This document shows positions 10,713 to 22,505 of a stretch of DNA of 64,000 bases, one piece after another (position 1 is the stretch's first letter; each line of letters begins with the position of its first letter). The position numbers were made by a program, and so were the translations under genes. The notes beneath the pieces are model-generated. The model saw only the letters and a program-made list of their open reading frames with translations. It did no database searches and was not told where the DNA came from. The DNA lies in contig CAICTM010000066.1 of assembly GCA_903772945.1 (NCBI GenBank), positions 62,001-126,000 on the forward strand, given 5' to 3'. This DNA is from Seminavis robusta. Its lineage: Eukaryota > Bacillariophyta > Bacillariophyceae > Naviculales > Naviculaceae.

Positions 10713-11360
10713 ATGACATCGGAATCAAAGACAACCATGGCTCCCGCCGGTGCTTTGCTCGATCAGAAGGATGTTTGGGTCAATGGCATTCTGCCCTTTT
10801 TGGGAATGGGACACTATGCCTTTGTGGGATCTGTCAATATGCAAATGAACCTGCACTACAAGGAATGCTGTAGTGCTGTAGATAAGCCTCCTCAAGTCAT
10901 CTCCCAAGGTGCTGATACTAAAAAGGAAGCAGCTACCAGCACAGTCACATTCTACAGTGCTGCATTCCACAATGAGTCCACAGCAGAATTTTGGCACAAC
11001 AACAGTTCAACTACTACATTGGCACAAACCCCACCCATCCAATCAGTTTGCTCACATGTTGCCAAGCTTGGGAACCTTCCAGTCATGAAATGGGCTCATG
11101 GTAAAGGATTCTCATGGGATGAGACAACGTGTTCGGCTGCTGCCAAGGGTGGTCATTTTGAACTGTTGAAATGGGCTCGTGAGCATGGCTGTCCATGGGA
11201 TGCAAGAACCTGTGATGCTGCATATGAAAGTGGAAATACCACGATACTGGATTGGGCACGTGAGCAAGGCTGTCCATTTGTAGTGGAACATTCAGATTAC
11301 AACAATGCGATTTTTTGGGCCCTAGCTGTGTTGGACACTGATGATGAGGACGATTGGTGA
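10713..11360 (+). CDS. Ankyrin-repeat-like protein (short)
   Basis: A 215-residue intronless frame starting at ATG 10713; upstream in-frame sequence is open but looks non-coding. Residues about 110-200 hold three ankyrin-like units of the alga and giant-virus type: GNLPVMKWAHGKGFSWDETT, GGHFELLKWAREHGCPWDART and GNTTILDWAREQGCPF. The N-terminal part (DQKDVWVNGILPFLGMGHYAFVGSVN) resembles the F-box-like lead segment often seen before such repeats, where it would set up protein binding. The partner cannot be told. Large families of these genes occur in diatoms. The C-terminus is acidic (DTDDEDDW). Confidence 0.72.
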   Translation: MTSESKTTMAPAGALLDQKDVWVNGILPFLGMGHYAFVGSVNMQMNLHYKECCSAVDKPPQVISQGADTKKEAATSTVTFYSAAFHNESTAEFWHNNSSTTTLAQTPPIQSVCSHVAKLGNLPVMKWAHGKGFSWDETTCSAAAKGGHFELLKWAREHGCPWDARTCDAAYESGNTTILDWAREQGCPFVVEHSDYNNAIFWALAVLDTDDEDDW

Positions 11361-13856
11361 ATACCATCCTCGTGGTATTGCACAACCAGCCAACACGCAA
11401 CTCTGGAAAAGGACAACAAATAAAACTAGAAATGATTCCATTAGTAACCTTGACAATATCTTGTGGGAGTCCATTTGATTGAGCCATGATTGAGCCATGA
11501 TCCAGCAAAGCCGAAGTCTTGTCTCTCTTGGAGGAGTTCCAAGCCCAAAACTTGATTCCTCCTGGAGAATGCGAGTGATTTGATGAGGAGAGATATGGGT
11601 ATACGAAAGCCGTACTGTGTCTCGGTATTCATCTCTGAGTGTTTGTGCCAAATTCTGCATAGTTCTTCAATAAGTCTCATGAAAGAATCACCTCCGTTTC
11701 TAGCTAGCTAGCTAGGCAGCTCTAGCACTGCTACCATACCGGTATGACCCCCGGCGGGGTCTCCAGTTTTGCCCCCATCCCACAAAACCGTCCCAAATTT
11801 TGTCTTCACTCATCCTACTGTACCAATCGCACAGACTCGCAATTAGACTCGACTAGTTTGACTCGACTCGCACACGAGTCAAAGAAACGCGAGTCGTGCG
11901 AGTCTCGCCGAAAAGGTCCCACAAGAAAGTTCCGAACATCATGACGTCAGCGGAGCTGCGGTTTTTTAAAACAATTCAAAAACGTGTCGAGCTCCGTGGT
12001 AAATGTTTTTTAATTTTTGAAGGGACCAAGGTTACGCCTCCACCTACACGTACTGATACCACCGCTACCGGTCGCTGCTACGGACAGAGTAAAGCCTGTG
12101 TTTTGGCGATTCGGCAGTTTGTGCTGATCAAGAGTAAACTACTAGAGCTAGTACTTTTAAAATTCAGTCACTTTTGCTAAAATCGTTTACGGTACCATTA
12201 TGTATGGTACCGGTACACACTTACTATTCGTACTACCGGACGGTACCATCTACTACTAGAGGCAAGTCGAGTCAAGTCAAGGGTGCATCCACCATAAACG
12301 CTAGCTGATCCCACTTAGCAACTCTCCCAACAAGGCCATCTAAGAAGCTACGCCCCAGTCGCCCTTTCCTAGACTCAAAATCACAACTGAAGCCAACCAA
12401 GCACCGGAGCTGGGAGCCAGCATCACCAATGACGGCAAACAGAATGAAATAACAGTCAAAGGAAAGGAGACTGGTACACTGGTACTGGTATGGTACTGTG
12501 GCACCATTGCAATCCATGACAACCTTGGGGGACAATTATGCTACCTTGCGGGCCAAAATGGAAAGGCTACATCACCACCAAAAAGCCAAGTGCAACTCGA
12601 ACTCTCAGAGGCCCAGAAGGAAGTAGTGCACGGTACCAACTACCTACCGGTACCAGTACACTACACGGAATCATGGAAGAGAGTGACGAGTCGAGTCAAG
12701 CATCATTGCGGAATCACCTAGACTATTACTACTCTAAAGCCCCGCTCATTTCCTACTACCATACTACTACAGATGAAAGGAGGTGAGAGATGACATGTGC
12801 TCTTGTACTGTACATCTATTTAAAAGTTTAGCTGGCTGGTGTATCCATCTCACGTTGCCTTTCAACTCCACCTTTCCATACTTTGCAATAGGAGAGTAAC
12901 AGTCTACTTACTGGATCTATTGAGAGTCAAGTGACAGTCAGAGGGGAGAGAAGGATTTTTTGTATTCCTACCTGAAACCGTTGTCCAGTTAGGCCCTTGC
13001 AGTGGGGTCATCAAATCGCGTGCCACCAAACCGCAACTCTAGGACTTTGGGTACAGCTGGTGCAATGATCCCTATCAATCCAATGGCAAGAACAAGACTC
13101 TATCGTATGTTCCAGCCTTCCAGCCATCAACGAGCTTCCCGCAAGAACTCTGCTGGGTATTAATTCTGGTGGAGCATCCAAGATCGACTCGACTCCGGTA
13201 CCATACCTGGATCCGTTTGCCTATTCATATTCAGCCTACAACACGAGCCTACAACACGAGACGAATCCTCCTTCATTGCAATCTGGTGCTCACGAAGATC
13301 AAAGGGTTCAAGCCACAGTCAACAGATGAAAGAGGAAACGAGAGGAGACAAGCACGGCAACACATTAAGCGTTGGCAGCTATCGACGGACCAACTAGAGA
13401 TAGAGACCAGCTATCGACGGACGTAAGTACCCTTTGAAAATCGCGACCACCATGCGTTGCTGCTACAGTTGCTTTGAAGGGTTTTCCTCATCATCATCTG
13501 CCTCGATTATCTTTAGATGCTGATGACGCCCTCATTACCAGAAAGCAAGTGGTGAATCTGATGAAGGTTTTTCATAGATCGTTGATGAGGACTCTATCCA
13601 CCGCGGAATGATGCATTTGTGCAGCCAGCTACAGAATCATTTGAACAAAAGAGTTCACATAGATGGTTATAAAACTAGTTGGAACGAGCACGGTCCAGCC
13701 ACATCGGGGAACTACTCTTTGATATCAATGTCGACGACAGTAGGAGGAGCATATAGTATCATTCAAGTTTCCAGTATTATTAAAATGCAACTACGATTCG
13801 TTTTATGTTTGCTACGAAGACCAGAGAGAACTGAACAAGACCTCATCATCACCTGC
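11361..13856. other. Gene-poor intergenic region
   Basis: No convincing gene. It holds GACTCGACTC runs near 11848-11885, GGTACCGGTAC-type palindromes near 12195-12245, and one arm of a dispersed inverted repeat (12771-12953, listed separately). The 3' UTR of the following minus-strand gene probably ends in the last few hundred bases. Confidence 0.5.
12771..12953 (+). repeat. Dispersed repeat, copy 1 (inverted relative to 21942-22068 and 22362-22387)
   Basis: The segment 12771-12897 matches the reverse complement of 21942-22068. The last roughly 65 bases (from CTGGCTGGTGTATCC to the end) differ at only two positions; the first half is more diverged. A further 26-base piece, 12928-12953, is repeated inverted at 22362-22387. 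Family unknown. Confidence 0.8.
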
Positions 13857-13946
13857 CTGAGAAGGAAACAAGGCAAAGGGTTTATCAGTATGGCCAACTC
13901 CACAAGCAAAGGAAGCAACAAGCATCAAGCATCATTCAAAACTTAC
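13857..13946 (-). other. Probable 3' UTR intron of the exon-duplication gene
   Basis: On the minus strand a GTAAGTTTTG donor begins at 13946, 19 bases after the stop codon, and a pyrimidine-rich stretch ends in CTCAG at 13857. The donor resembles those of the duplicated introns in the same gene. Being so close to the stop, it would not be expected to trigger nonsense-mediated decay. Confidence 0.45.
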
Positions 13947-13966
13947 CTGAGTTGTATCAGTTTAGG

Positions 13967-16900
13967 TTACGGTTGGTTGCCTTTGGCCAAACGGCGCTTC
14001 CGTCGTACACGCCGAAATCCCTCCTCTTCCTCATCTGGTACAGGTGGAGGCATGGCATCCGCTACCGATTCCTCAATGGAATCTTCTTCCGATTCCTCAA
14101 TGGAATCTTCTTCAACAGGGGGCACCACATCCACTACCGGTGGAGGCACCACATCCACTACCGGTGGAGGCACCACATCCACTACCGGCGGAGGCACCAC
14201 ATCCACAACTGGTGGAGGCACGACTAATGCAGGTGGAGGCACATTGGGGTCCTGGCTTCTATGCCGATGGCAATATTTGTCTTGACCGCGACAGGACTTG
14301 CATGGCCTCGGCACTCTACCAGTCGTCAACCCCCAGTAAGGTAGGCCATCTGATTCCCAAGTGCCAGCTCGACCATCAGAGTGCTGGGTGCCACCATCAA
14401 CTGGTTCCAGCTCCTCAGCATCTGAGTCATCAGTCGAGTCCACAGTTCCGAGCGAGCCCTCTTCATCTGTCTCCACTTCGGCCACGGAGCCACCATCAAC
14501 TTGTTCCGGTTCGAGCTCCTCCTCTAGAATGACAACAAAGCGGAACAGAATGAGCCACGTGCTTAATACAAGCAACAGAAGGAAAACAAAACTGCCAAAG
14601 GAAAACTTACCAGCAGCCTTGGCAATGGGTGCACCATCTTCTTCCTCGACCTTGGATGCAGTCTCCGTGGGAACAGGGTCAGTGGCTGCAATTGAAATGG
14701 TCACAGGAACAATGGTACCGTCCGTGGCTTCGACTGGGGGATAGCTTCCCTCAGAGCTTTCTTCATCCACGGTTTCGACCACCACGGAGGCCTCTGCTTT
14801 GGGAATGTTGGTGCCTCGGATTGGGTTGCCACCAATGCCAAGGAGACCACCCTTGGCCATTGGAGACGTTTTCTTCTTGGGACCAGAACAATCGGTATTG
14901 GGTTTAGCCACCTTGGCTACCGCTGGTTCCAGCTCCTCCTCTAAAACAGCAAGAAAGAGGAGTAAAATGAGCTACACTGTGAATAGAAGCAACAGAAAGC
15001 AACAGAAAGCAACAGAAAGCAAACAGGACCAGCAGAAGGAAAACTTACCAGCAGCCTTAGCGATGGCTGTGCTCTCAGTTCCCACTTGTGATCGTTCTTC
15101 GTCTTCTTCAATGATTGGCTCAGCATCCTTCATCTCCTCAAGAGTCATTGCAGTTGGATCGGTGGTGGCAGCATGCAATCCTTCTTCAGCTGGCTCGGCT
15201 ACAGCTGGTTCCAGTTTCTCTTCTAAAACAACAACAAAGAGGAGCAAAAATGAGCTACGCAGCAACCAAAAGCAGCAAAGGCAAACAGCACCAGCCAAGG
15301 AAACTTACCAGCAGCTTTCATCTCCTGAAGAGTCATGGCACGGATACGTGCAGGGGTGGGACCAGCCCGAACCTCTGCAATAGTACAGAAATGTTAGTGA
15401 TGCCAAAGCCAAAGCAAGTCAATGTCAAGCAGTCAATCAACTTACTCGGACCATGCATTGGGGAAAGCTCTTCAGCATTTGACTTTTCCATATTTCCCTG
15501 GGAGTCTTCATCTGGATCGGCTGCGACCACTGAGGAACCATCAGCTTCTACAAAGACAACAAAACAACACACCCGTGTTAAATACGAATGGCACAATGCA
15601 TGGGGTTCAAGAATTTCGAAACTTACCAGCAGCTCTGGCCGCAATCATTTTCAGTTCGGCACTCGACATTGGCTCCGGCTTCGATGGGGAAAAGATGCTG
15701 AACCCAAACCATGATTTTGTAGCAGTTTCATGTACAATGCTGCCAACACTGGAACTGTCATCATCAGCTGGCTCCACAGAATCAGCAAATGGCTCCACAG
15801 AATCAGCCTCAGAGATGTCATCTTCAGGCTCCAATGCATCTTCAGTTGGGCTCTTCTTTGCTGCCGGCTTGCCACCACCATCATTGGTGCTCTTGGAATC
15901 AGCCTCAACTCCGGCAGGCTTCAAGGCAACTTCAGTGGGGCTCGTCTTCGCTGAGGGTTTGCCGCCCCCATCATCAGAGATGTCATCTTCAGCATCATCG
16001 GACTGGAAGCTAAGTGGACCCTGCACATCCAATTCAGCCTGCAAGGACGCGGCGAATTCCTCGTCCAGCTTGACTTGGTTAGATACAGTCTTGGAAGGCT
16101 CGGGTGCAGTGCTCTGGGAAGGAAGACGTGCTGCTGCTGCTGTTGGTGCTTCTCCTATCCATCCCTGCTCAAGCACATGCTTTTCTTGACCCAAGGCGAA
16201 GTCTTCATCCCATTGAGTCTCTTCAGGGGTCTCTTGGATGGTGGGCTTGGGACTTGCCATTGCTGCCTCGGGACTGCTATCAGGGTCTGGATCATCGTCA
16301 TCGTCGGTGCTGTCTTCATCAGTGAGGTCGTCGGAGCTCTCTTCATCATCTGTGGACACATCGGCTCCATAGCCATCACTAGTAGTGGTAGCAGCTGGCT
16401 TGTTGTTCTTGGTTGCTGTAAAGACTTTCCCCTCAGGATCAGAGCTGGCTGGGGCATTGGATGCAGATGCCAATGAGACACCATCAAGTTCTAGACCTGG
16501 CTCCGCATCGAAGAATGCGGTGCCTTGACTTCCTTGACTGCTGGGAGAAGGGTCCGAACTATCATGTGATACTACCGCTAGATTTGGAGCCCCACTGAAT
16601 AAGACAGCTGTAGGGGAACGGACCTGGATGGAATCCACATCCGACTCTTCGTGAACAGTTTCGACAACCGGTTCGACGGTGACGTTTTCCATGGGCTGCT
16701 CCAACATTACTGCCTTCTTCTTCTTGGAACCACTGAAGGGTCGGCTCATGAATCCGAGAGAAGGCCATCCTGAAGACTTGGGCGTTCCCACAGTGCGTGG
16801 CATCCCGGGGACACTTGTGGTATCCTCCCTGCTACTAGGAGAATCCACAGCAGAGTCTTCCAGAGGTGAGGTGGGTGAGGACGCAGCTGGCACAGAAACG

Positions 16901-18687
16901 GTCACTGGGGTCTGCTGTGTGCTGTCAGTGGGGGGTGCTGCATTTTCTGGGTCAGCAAAGGAAACAGAAGGACGCTGCTGTCGCCTTCCGACAGAGAAGC
17001 ATGGTGTGCTGCTTCGAAGCGCAGGGGTTCTGGGAGCGACAGCTTCTGCTTCATCAAACTGCAGAACCGTTCCTGAGGTCGCTGCCGCTTGTTCGTGCTC
17101 ATGTCGAACGGCAACTGGCATGGGAGGGCGCGCCGCTGTCAGAGTATGGACAGTCGAACGCGTTTGTTGGCCTTCTCGTTTGATAGTGCTCTCAAGGCGC
17201 TTGGCATCCTCATCAACTTGTTGTCGAAACTGGTCCAATGAGGCTTGCAGGGCGTCGGCTGTCTTGGAAGGGGACTTCTTGACATCGTCACCAAGCATAA
17301 GGGTGTTGTCACTTCCACTGATGGTAATGTGGTTGTGAACCACTTTGGCTGGAGCCGGTTGTTGCCATCCATATCCATAAGGAGGATATGGACCAGGCCA
17401 AGGTGTCATGGCACCATGTGGCTGCTGCCCCTGTGTTTGCACAATGGATGGAAAACAAATGAATATCATGAGTTCTAAGCTGGACTCCATACCAAGAACA
17501 CAAGACAGTCAGCAGAACCATGGCTACTTACAGGCAGCGCTAGTTGACTTCCGTGTGGGGGCGGCATGGGTGGCCCTTCCAATAATCCAGCAGGAGCAGT
17601 ACTGCCATATCCATAGGCAGGAGGGCGTGGTGCAGTTGGCATGGGACCAGCTGGTGGTGGCTGCCACTGTTGTGAATATCCATGGAAGTGACTAGTGGTT
17701 AGAAAGGACAGGTGGCGAATGGGCATTGGCTATGGAAACACAACGGCCGACTTACTGGAGTTGGACTCGGACTTGGAGGTGGTGGTTTCATGGTTCCCAT
17801 GCCTGGAGTACCAGTGGAAGGCTGGTTCAAGTTGGTGGGGGCACTGGAATGAGAATAGGAAAGAGACAATGGCTGTGGCCAGAAGATACAAGTATGAAAC
17901 TTACCAGTGTTCCATAGGTAGGGTTCAGTTGTCGCTGTACAGTTGCTGTGGTGTGGCCTTGAGTGGTCATGGCGGGCTGGTGGGGTCGTGGTGGTCGCTG
18001 GGCACGCCTTGGTGCTCGAAGGGTCCAGCTGCGTGGCAGGGGACGTTGTTGGACATGCGGATGGTTCTTTTGGTGCTGGCGAACATGTGAATACGTGAGC
18101 GCCAGCCTAGCATTCACATGGAAATGTTTCAAGAGTATCTTCAGTGTTTTCTGATCTGAACAATCATTGATGGAGGAGACCCACCGTGTGAATGTGTAAT
18201 AGTGGTGGAGCGGTATAGCAATCTTGTTGCTGTCAACCAATGCAATCCGGCACTCATCCCAAAGGAAGGAAAGGAAGAAATAGTGCTCCGGCTTCAAATA
18301 CTCAAGATTCTTGGGGATCAGCTGTTCGAAATTGTCGGCCGTTATGATTGTGTACCGCTCAAAAACATCTTTGGCGCTGGGCTTGCCCTGGTGCTTGAAA
18401 TCAAATGCATTCTTCAGTTGCTGGAACTGGTCGGGATCTACATGCTTGTTGGCTTTTGCCTCAAGCAGCTCATATACATCATCTCGGAGTTCTGGAGTGA
18501 GCACAGAGCGTCTTTCAGGTCTTTCATTGCCCGAGTCTTCTAAATCCCAAATAAGAAAGCGATCGTAGAGCCACTGAGGCATCAAGTCTTGTGATTGTCC
18601 CAATCCCAAGATGGGAACGGCGTTCCATTCATTCCACCAATCATAAGCATCGTCATCGTCATCGATGGGAGGACGGTTGTTGTCCAT
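13967..18687 (-). CDS. Large acidic protein of unknown function with tandemly duplicated exons
   Basis: Nine exons by frame continuity: 18687-17905, 17821-17756, 17666-17532, 17430-15627, 15547-15446, 15374-15309, 15222-15049, 14940-14611 and 14523-13967, giving about 1338 residues. Residues 1-210 look folded (Trp and Tyr rich, DPDQFQQLKNAFDF), with no family I recognise. A Pro/Gln/Gly-rich segment follows, then a long Ser/Asp/Glu-rich region with a basic patch (GSKKKKA). Exons 5-9 are all flanked by phase-1 introns. Exons 7-9 start with EE(K/E)LEP, and exons 6-8 end in KAA or AKAAG. The last exon has four VVDVVPPP units, a Cys/His patch (CKSCRGQDKYCHRH) and a basic tail. For exons 2 and 3 I used the second AG acceptor because only that keeps the frame; alternative acceptors exist at about 17850 and 17720. 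No signal peptide or membrane span seen. Confidence 0.7.
14125..14235 (-). repeat. 24-bp coding minisatellite (VVDVVPPP units)
   Basis: Four to five near-perfect 24-bp units containing GGAGGCACCACATCCAC on the plus strand, in frame within the last exon of the acidic protein gene. A second, 24-bp SIEESEED-type duplication follows at about 14064-14115. Confidence 0.85.
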
Positions 18688-19850
18688 GGTTGCACTCGAC
18701 TCTTGACTCTAAAGGACCGACTGCTTGGGGGGCACACTGCTGACTGCTGACAATCGACTCCGCTGCTTGGGATGGGCGACGACAATTGACTGACTTGACT
18801 TGAGTCGACGCTTGAGGGATCGGAAAAGTCGAGAGAGACACAAAAGTCAGAGGAAGAACAGTCGAGATCAATCCAAAATCGTAAGCAAAAAGCATGTGCC
18901 AACGGAAGCCATCAAGGCACTCACACAAAGCTGCTACTTCTCTCAGCTGGACTTGACTTGGTTTCCAATGTTCCGATCTAAGGCTACTCGACTAACCACG
19001 TTCCGATCGATTGTTGCAATGACAACACCCACAGCTCACACCGCGACGAAACTTGTTGTGTTCAGACCACTGCTTGATGAGAACTCCTTGGGACGCAACC
19101 GACAATACTACGCGACCGACCACGCTCCTCACCAAGGATAATCGACCGATCCACTGAAGGTAGCCGCGCCACAGCAACTCCATTCGACTCTTGCAACGAC
19201 AACCCGACCGACCGACCGCTAATAGGCAGAGAGAACAAAAAGTCAGAGGCGTTCCGATTTTAAAATGGCACTCGCACAATGCAGCCTTCGGGTACAACAC
19301 CAGAGATCCACCGTACCGGTACGAACCGAGGCTACCAACAGGCTACCGACAGGCTACCGATAGGCAAGCCACCGAACACCGACCGACCGCTGGGCACCTG
19401 ATAGGCAGAGAGAACAAAAAGTCAGAGGCGTTCCGATTGTCCACAGAGTCAAGAGAGACACAACTCGCACAATGCAGCGTTGCCTGAGAACTCACGCTTC
19501 GATTCCTTGAGGGTACAGTAGAGCAGAGAAGAGAGAGACGCAAACGTCAGAAGAACAAAAAATCATATCGATCAAAAGGCAACGTTCCGATCCACCGCTA
19601 CAGAGGGAAAAGCCTTACTCGACTGACCGACCGCTGGGCACCTGATAGACAGAGAGAAGAAAAGGTCAGAGGCGTTCCGATTTTAGAATGGCAATCACAC
19701 CCAAAGCTGTTGCTCCCAACACACACTCGACTGGACTTGACTCACTCAACTCTGACAAACCGACCAACCGATGACACTCGACCAGTACGACTGCAGTGTG
19801 ACGAGAGACGCAACAGGAAGTCAGAGGAAGAACAAAAATCAATCATTGTC
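18688..19850. repeat. Upstream region with a degenerate dispersed repeat array
   Basis: Three good copies of a roughly 60-bp unit lie at about 19205-19271, 19381-19438 and 19624-19690. The common core reads AGTCAGAGGCGTTCCGATT, preceded by GACCGACCGCTGGGCACC in copies two and three. Shorter matches to the AGTCAGAGGAAGAACA part occur near 18843 and 19819. GACTC/GAGTC runs lie between. No gene is evident. Confidence 0.65.
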
Positions 19851-20099
19851 ATGGATCCCAAATCACTTGCGCAAATCTGCTACTGGTTCCTGACGCGACT
19901 CGTTTTTACCTTTTTGGCTGGGCTGAACCAAATTTATGAGCCGATCGAATTGCAGAACTGGTGCGTCCAAGACCAGCCAGAGATGCAGAAGCCTATGGCT
20001 CGCCGTAACGTCTGTACCAGGTACCCTTTGTACCAAAGCAACACAGCGCCTTCGGCAAAGGATCCATCAGGCGAAGAACATATCTTTTGGTATGCTTGA
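19851..20099 (+). CDS. Doubtful small ORF or exon
   Basis: An 82-residue frame from ATG 19851. It has one hydrophobic segment (ICYWFLTRLVFTFLAGL) near residues 8-24 and a Cys-containing remainder with no family match that I recognise. It follows a degenerate repeat unit, which argues for caution. Confidence 0.2.
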   Translation: MDPKSLAQICYWFLTRLVFTFLAGLNQIYEPIELQNWCVQDQPEMQKPMARRNVCTRYPLYQSNTAPSAKDPSGEEHIFWYA

Positions 20100-20100
20100 T

Positions 20101-20277
20101 GCCAAACTGTGTTTGGTGCATTGGCTGGCGTTGGGCCGTAGGCTGTGTACTACGTTGTAGGTGCCGAGTTAGCGTGTTGTCTCTTTTCCACGTGTTCCGA
20201 CGTGGAAATCTAGCGTGGTTTGGAAGAATGATTGGCTGAGAGCGCGGGATGACTTTGGGCCAAACTGTGTTTGGTGC
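20101..20277. repeat. Direct repeat of a 19-bp hairpin motif
   Basis: The 19-base sequence GCCAAACTGTGTTTGGTGC occurs at 20101-20119 and again at 20259-20277. Its core CCAAAC...GTTTGG is itself an inverted repeat. The DNA between shows no gene. Confidence 0.7.
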
Positions 20278-21770
20278 CTCTCTGGTAACGTCCCATGGGG
20301 TGACCCGCACAGCAAGCAAGACCACAAACAGATGGTCAGAAGCACCCAGCTTCTTTTCCCCTTTTGTCAAAGCCACATTGGTCGTTCGTAACCATAATTA
20401 ACTATCAAGCTAGAGTCTAATTTTCTTCATTCAACTTTCTGCAGAGCTCTGAAAGTCACTGAAACTTCTGCCCAAGACATTCGAGGACTCCCGAGGTTGC
20501 AGGACACTCCTCACTCTTCTCTGAAGGGATTCTCTTTCATGGTGCCAATAAGTAAGTGTCTGTGTGAGCTCTCTGTGTTTGAGAGCTGTTTGAGTAACTG
20601 TTACTGTTGTCGGCAACTGTGTGTGATGGTTTCTTGGGCATGTGGCAACAACAGATGGATGAAGCAGCTATAACTGCCCCTGCCACATGCCAGTCTTTGT
20701 GGCACACTCTCTTGCACTTTGGCTTCTGGACATGACGCCTTGAGGACTCCCGCTGTCAGAACGTACTCCTACATGTTTTTGCCATTGGAGCTTTCCATAA
20801 GCTAAATTTTTTCAGTCCACCCTTTCAACTCTGGCTACAACAGCCACATTCAGCAAGCTTCTCCTTCATGCTCCCAATAAGTGCCAATGGTTGAGTTGGT
20901 GTTGGGCTTGTCGAAAAGACAGCTTGAGGAAGCTGCAGACATGCAGAGGTGGGTTCTGATGAAGACTTAGTGCAACAGTGGACTGCGGCATGGAAGCAGA
21001 CAGCTTGTGAGGAAGCACGCGCAATCTCATTGCAGTTTGTAGCAACCACGTGGCGCAGGAGGAGAACCAGTGCTCTCGGGACATTATGAGCTCTATGGTT
21101 GCTCACCAAGAGTTAAAGTTTCCAGAACATCTTTAAATCTATGATTCACTGGAGCTCCCACTGGTTAGCATTTTTTAACTTCAGGTTCCGGGACACGTGC
21201 ATTGGCCACATCACACAGCTGCTCATCACACTGGATGGGGCTCCTGCGCTTTTTCTGCCCTGGCTTCTGACGGCAACCACTCACTGACAAGAGGATAGAC
21301 CCATCATGCATGTTGTTGTTATAATACAGTACTAGTAGAGGTGCCCACCACCACCCACTGTTGTGTTGACAGAGAGCACCGGCTTGCAAGAAGCAATGAA
21401 CGAGAATTCTTGTTGGCTGAATACGGTAGTTCAGCATGAATACCGGTAGTGTAGCTTTTGACGATGATTTTGTGCCAGGAAAACTAATTGTAGCTGCATT
21501 TTAAAACTGGAAACTTGAATGCCAGTGCAGTCAAAGTAGGTGATTCCATTCAAGGATTTAAGGTGAAGTGATGCCGTGGTACCGGCCCATGCTCCGAACC
21601 CAGTTGACAATAGTGTCGCCGGCGACTTGTTGCCGTTGTATCATCGTGCAATAAACGGCAAAATGGATCCAGGTACCGGTGGGAGGCCAGCAGAGCCTTG
21701 TTTTGTCATTGGATTGATATAGATCATAGCAACATTGTAGAAAAGACCCTTCACCAGAATTCATAGTGGA

Positions 21771-21843
21771 GAGGGAGATGAAAGGTGACCTGAGTTAGTT
21801 GAGTCGAGTTGAGTTGGATCTGCATCATGTTGAAGGACGATCA
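21771..21843 (+). repeat. Direct repeat, copy 1 (with 22437-22505)
   Basis: About 70 bases starting GAGGGAGATGAAAGGTGA and containing GTTGGATCTGCATCATGTTG. Repeated in the same direction 666 bp downstream with a few differences. Confidence 0.75.
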
Positions 21844-21941
21844 CAAAATTGTTGTATTGGTATTAGGAGAGACCGTGTCATACAAGTGATAGGGATCTTG
21901 CTGTGACACTTGTTGATTGACAATAATCCTTGTCTCCCCTC

Positions 21942-22068
21942 ACTCTCCTATTGCAAAGTATGGAAAGGTGGAGTAGAAAGGCAAAGTGAGATGGATACAC
22001 CAGCCAGACAGATTTTTAAATAGATGTACAAGAGCAAGAGTGACGAGTCATCTCACCTCCTTTCATCT
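21942..22068 (-). repeat. Dispersed repeat, copy 2 (inverted partner of 12771-12897)
   Basis: Reverse complement of the segment at 12771-12897, same length (127 bp). Best matched in the half starting ACTCTCCTATTGCAAAGTAT, where only two of about 65 bases differ. Confidence 0.8.
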
Positions 22069-22436
22069 GGTAGTGGTACCGATCGATAGTACGGGTAGTA
22101 GTGTTTTGTAGGTGGTGTGTAAATAGCGGTGGAAGCCAAACGGTGGGCCCAAAGATCCACGGCCATGGACTGTCTTCTGGTCTTGTACAGTATGCATGAT
22201 GAATCGAATAGATCTTGGATGCTCCAGCAGAGAGGATTGATAGAGACGAATGCAACGGAGAACCAAAGCAACATCTAGATGTTGTTTGGCAGTTTTACGA
22301 ACCCCGTGGCTGAAGATCAACTCGTGGAACAGTATTAGCTTCCACAAATGCTGCAATGGTTCTTCTCTCCCCTCTGACTGTCACTTGGCTAGATCACGAT
22401 CACGATCAACATCAACTAGACCGTCACTCTATATTG

Positions 22437-22505
22437 GAGGGAGATGAAAGGTGAATTGAGTGACGAGTCGAGTCAGTTGGATCTGCATCATGTTGATGGG
22501 ACGAT
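22437..22505 (+). repeat. Direct repeat, copy 2 (with 21771-21843)
   Basis: Same unit as the copy at 21771. It lies just downstream of the 26-base fragment (22362-22387) that matches 12928-12953 in inverted orientation. Confidence 0.75.
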
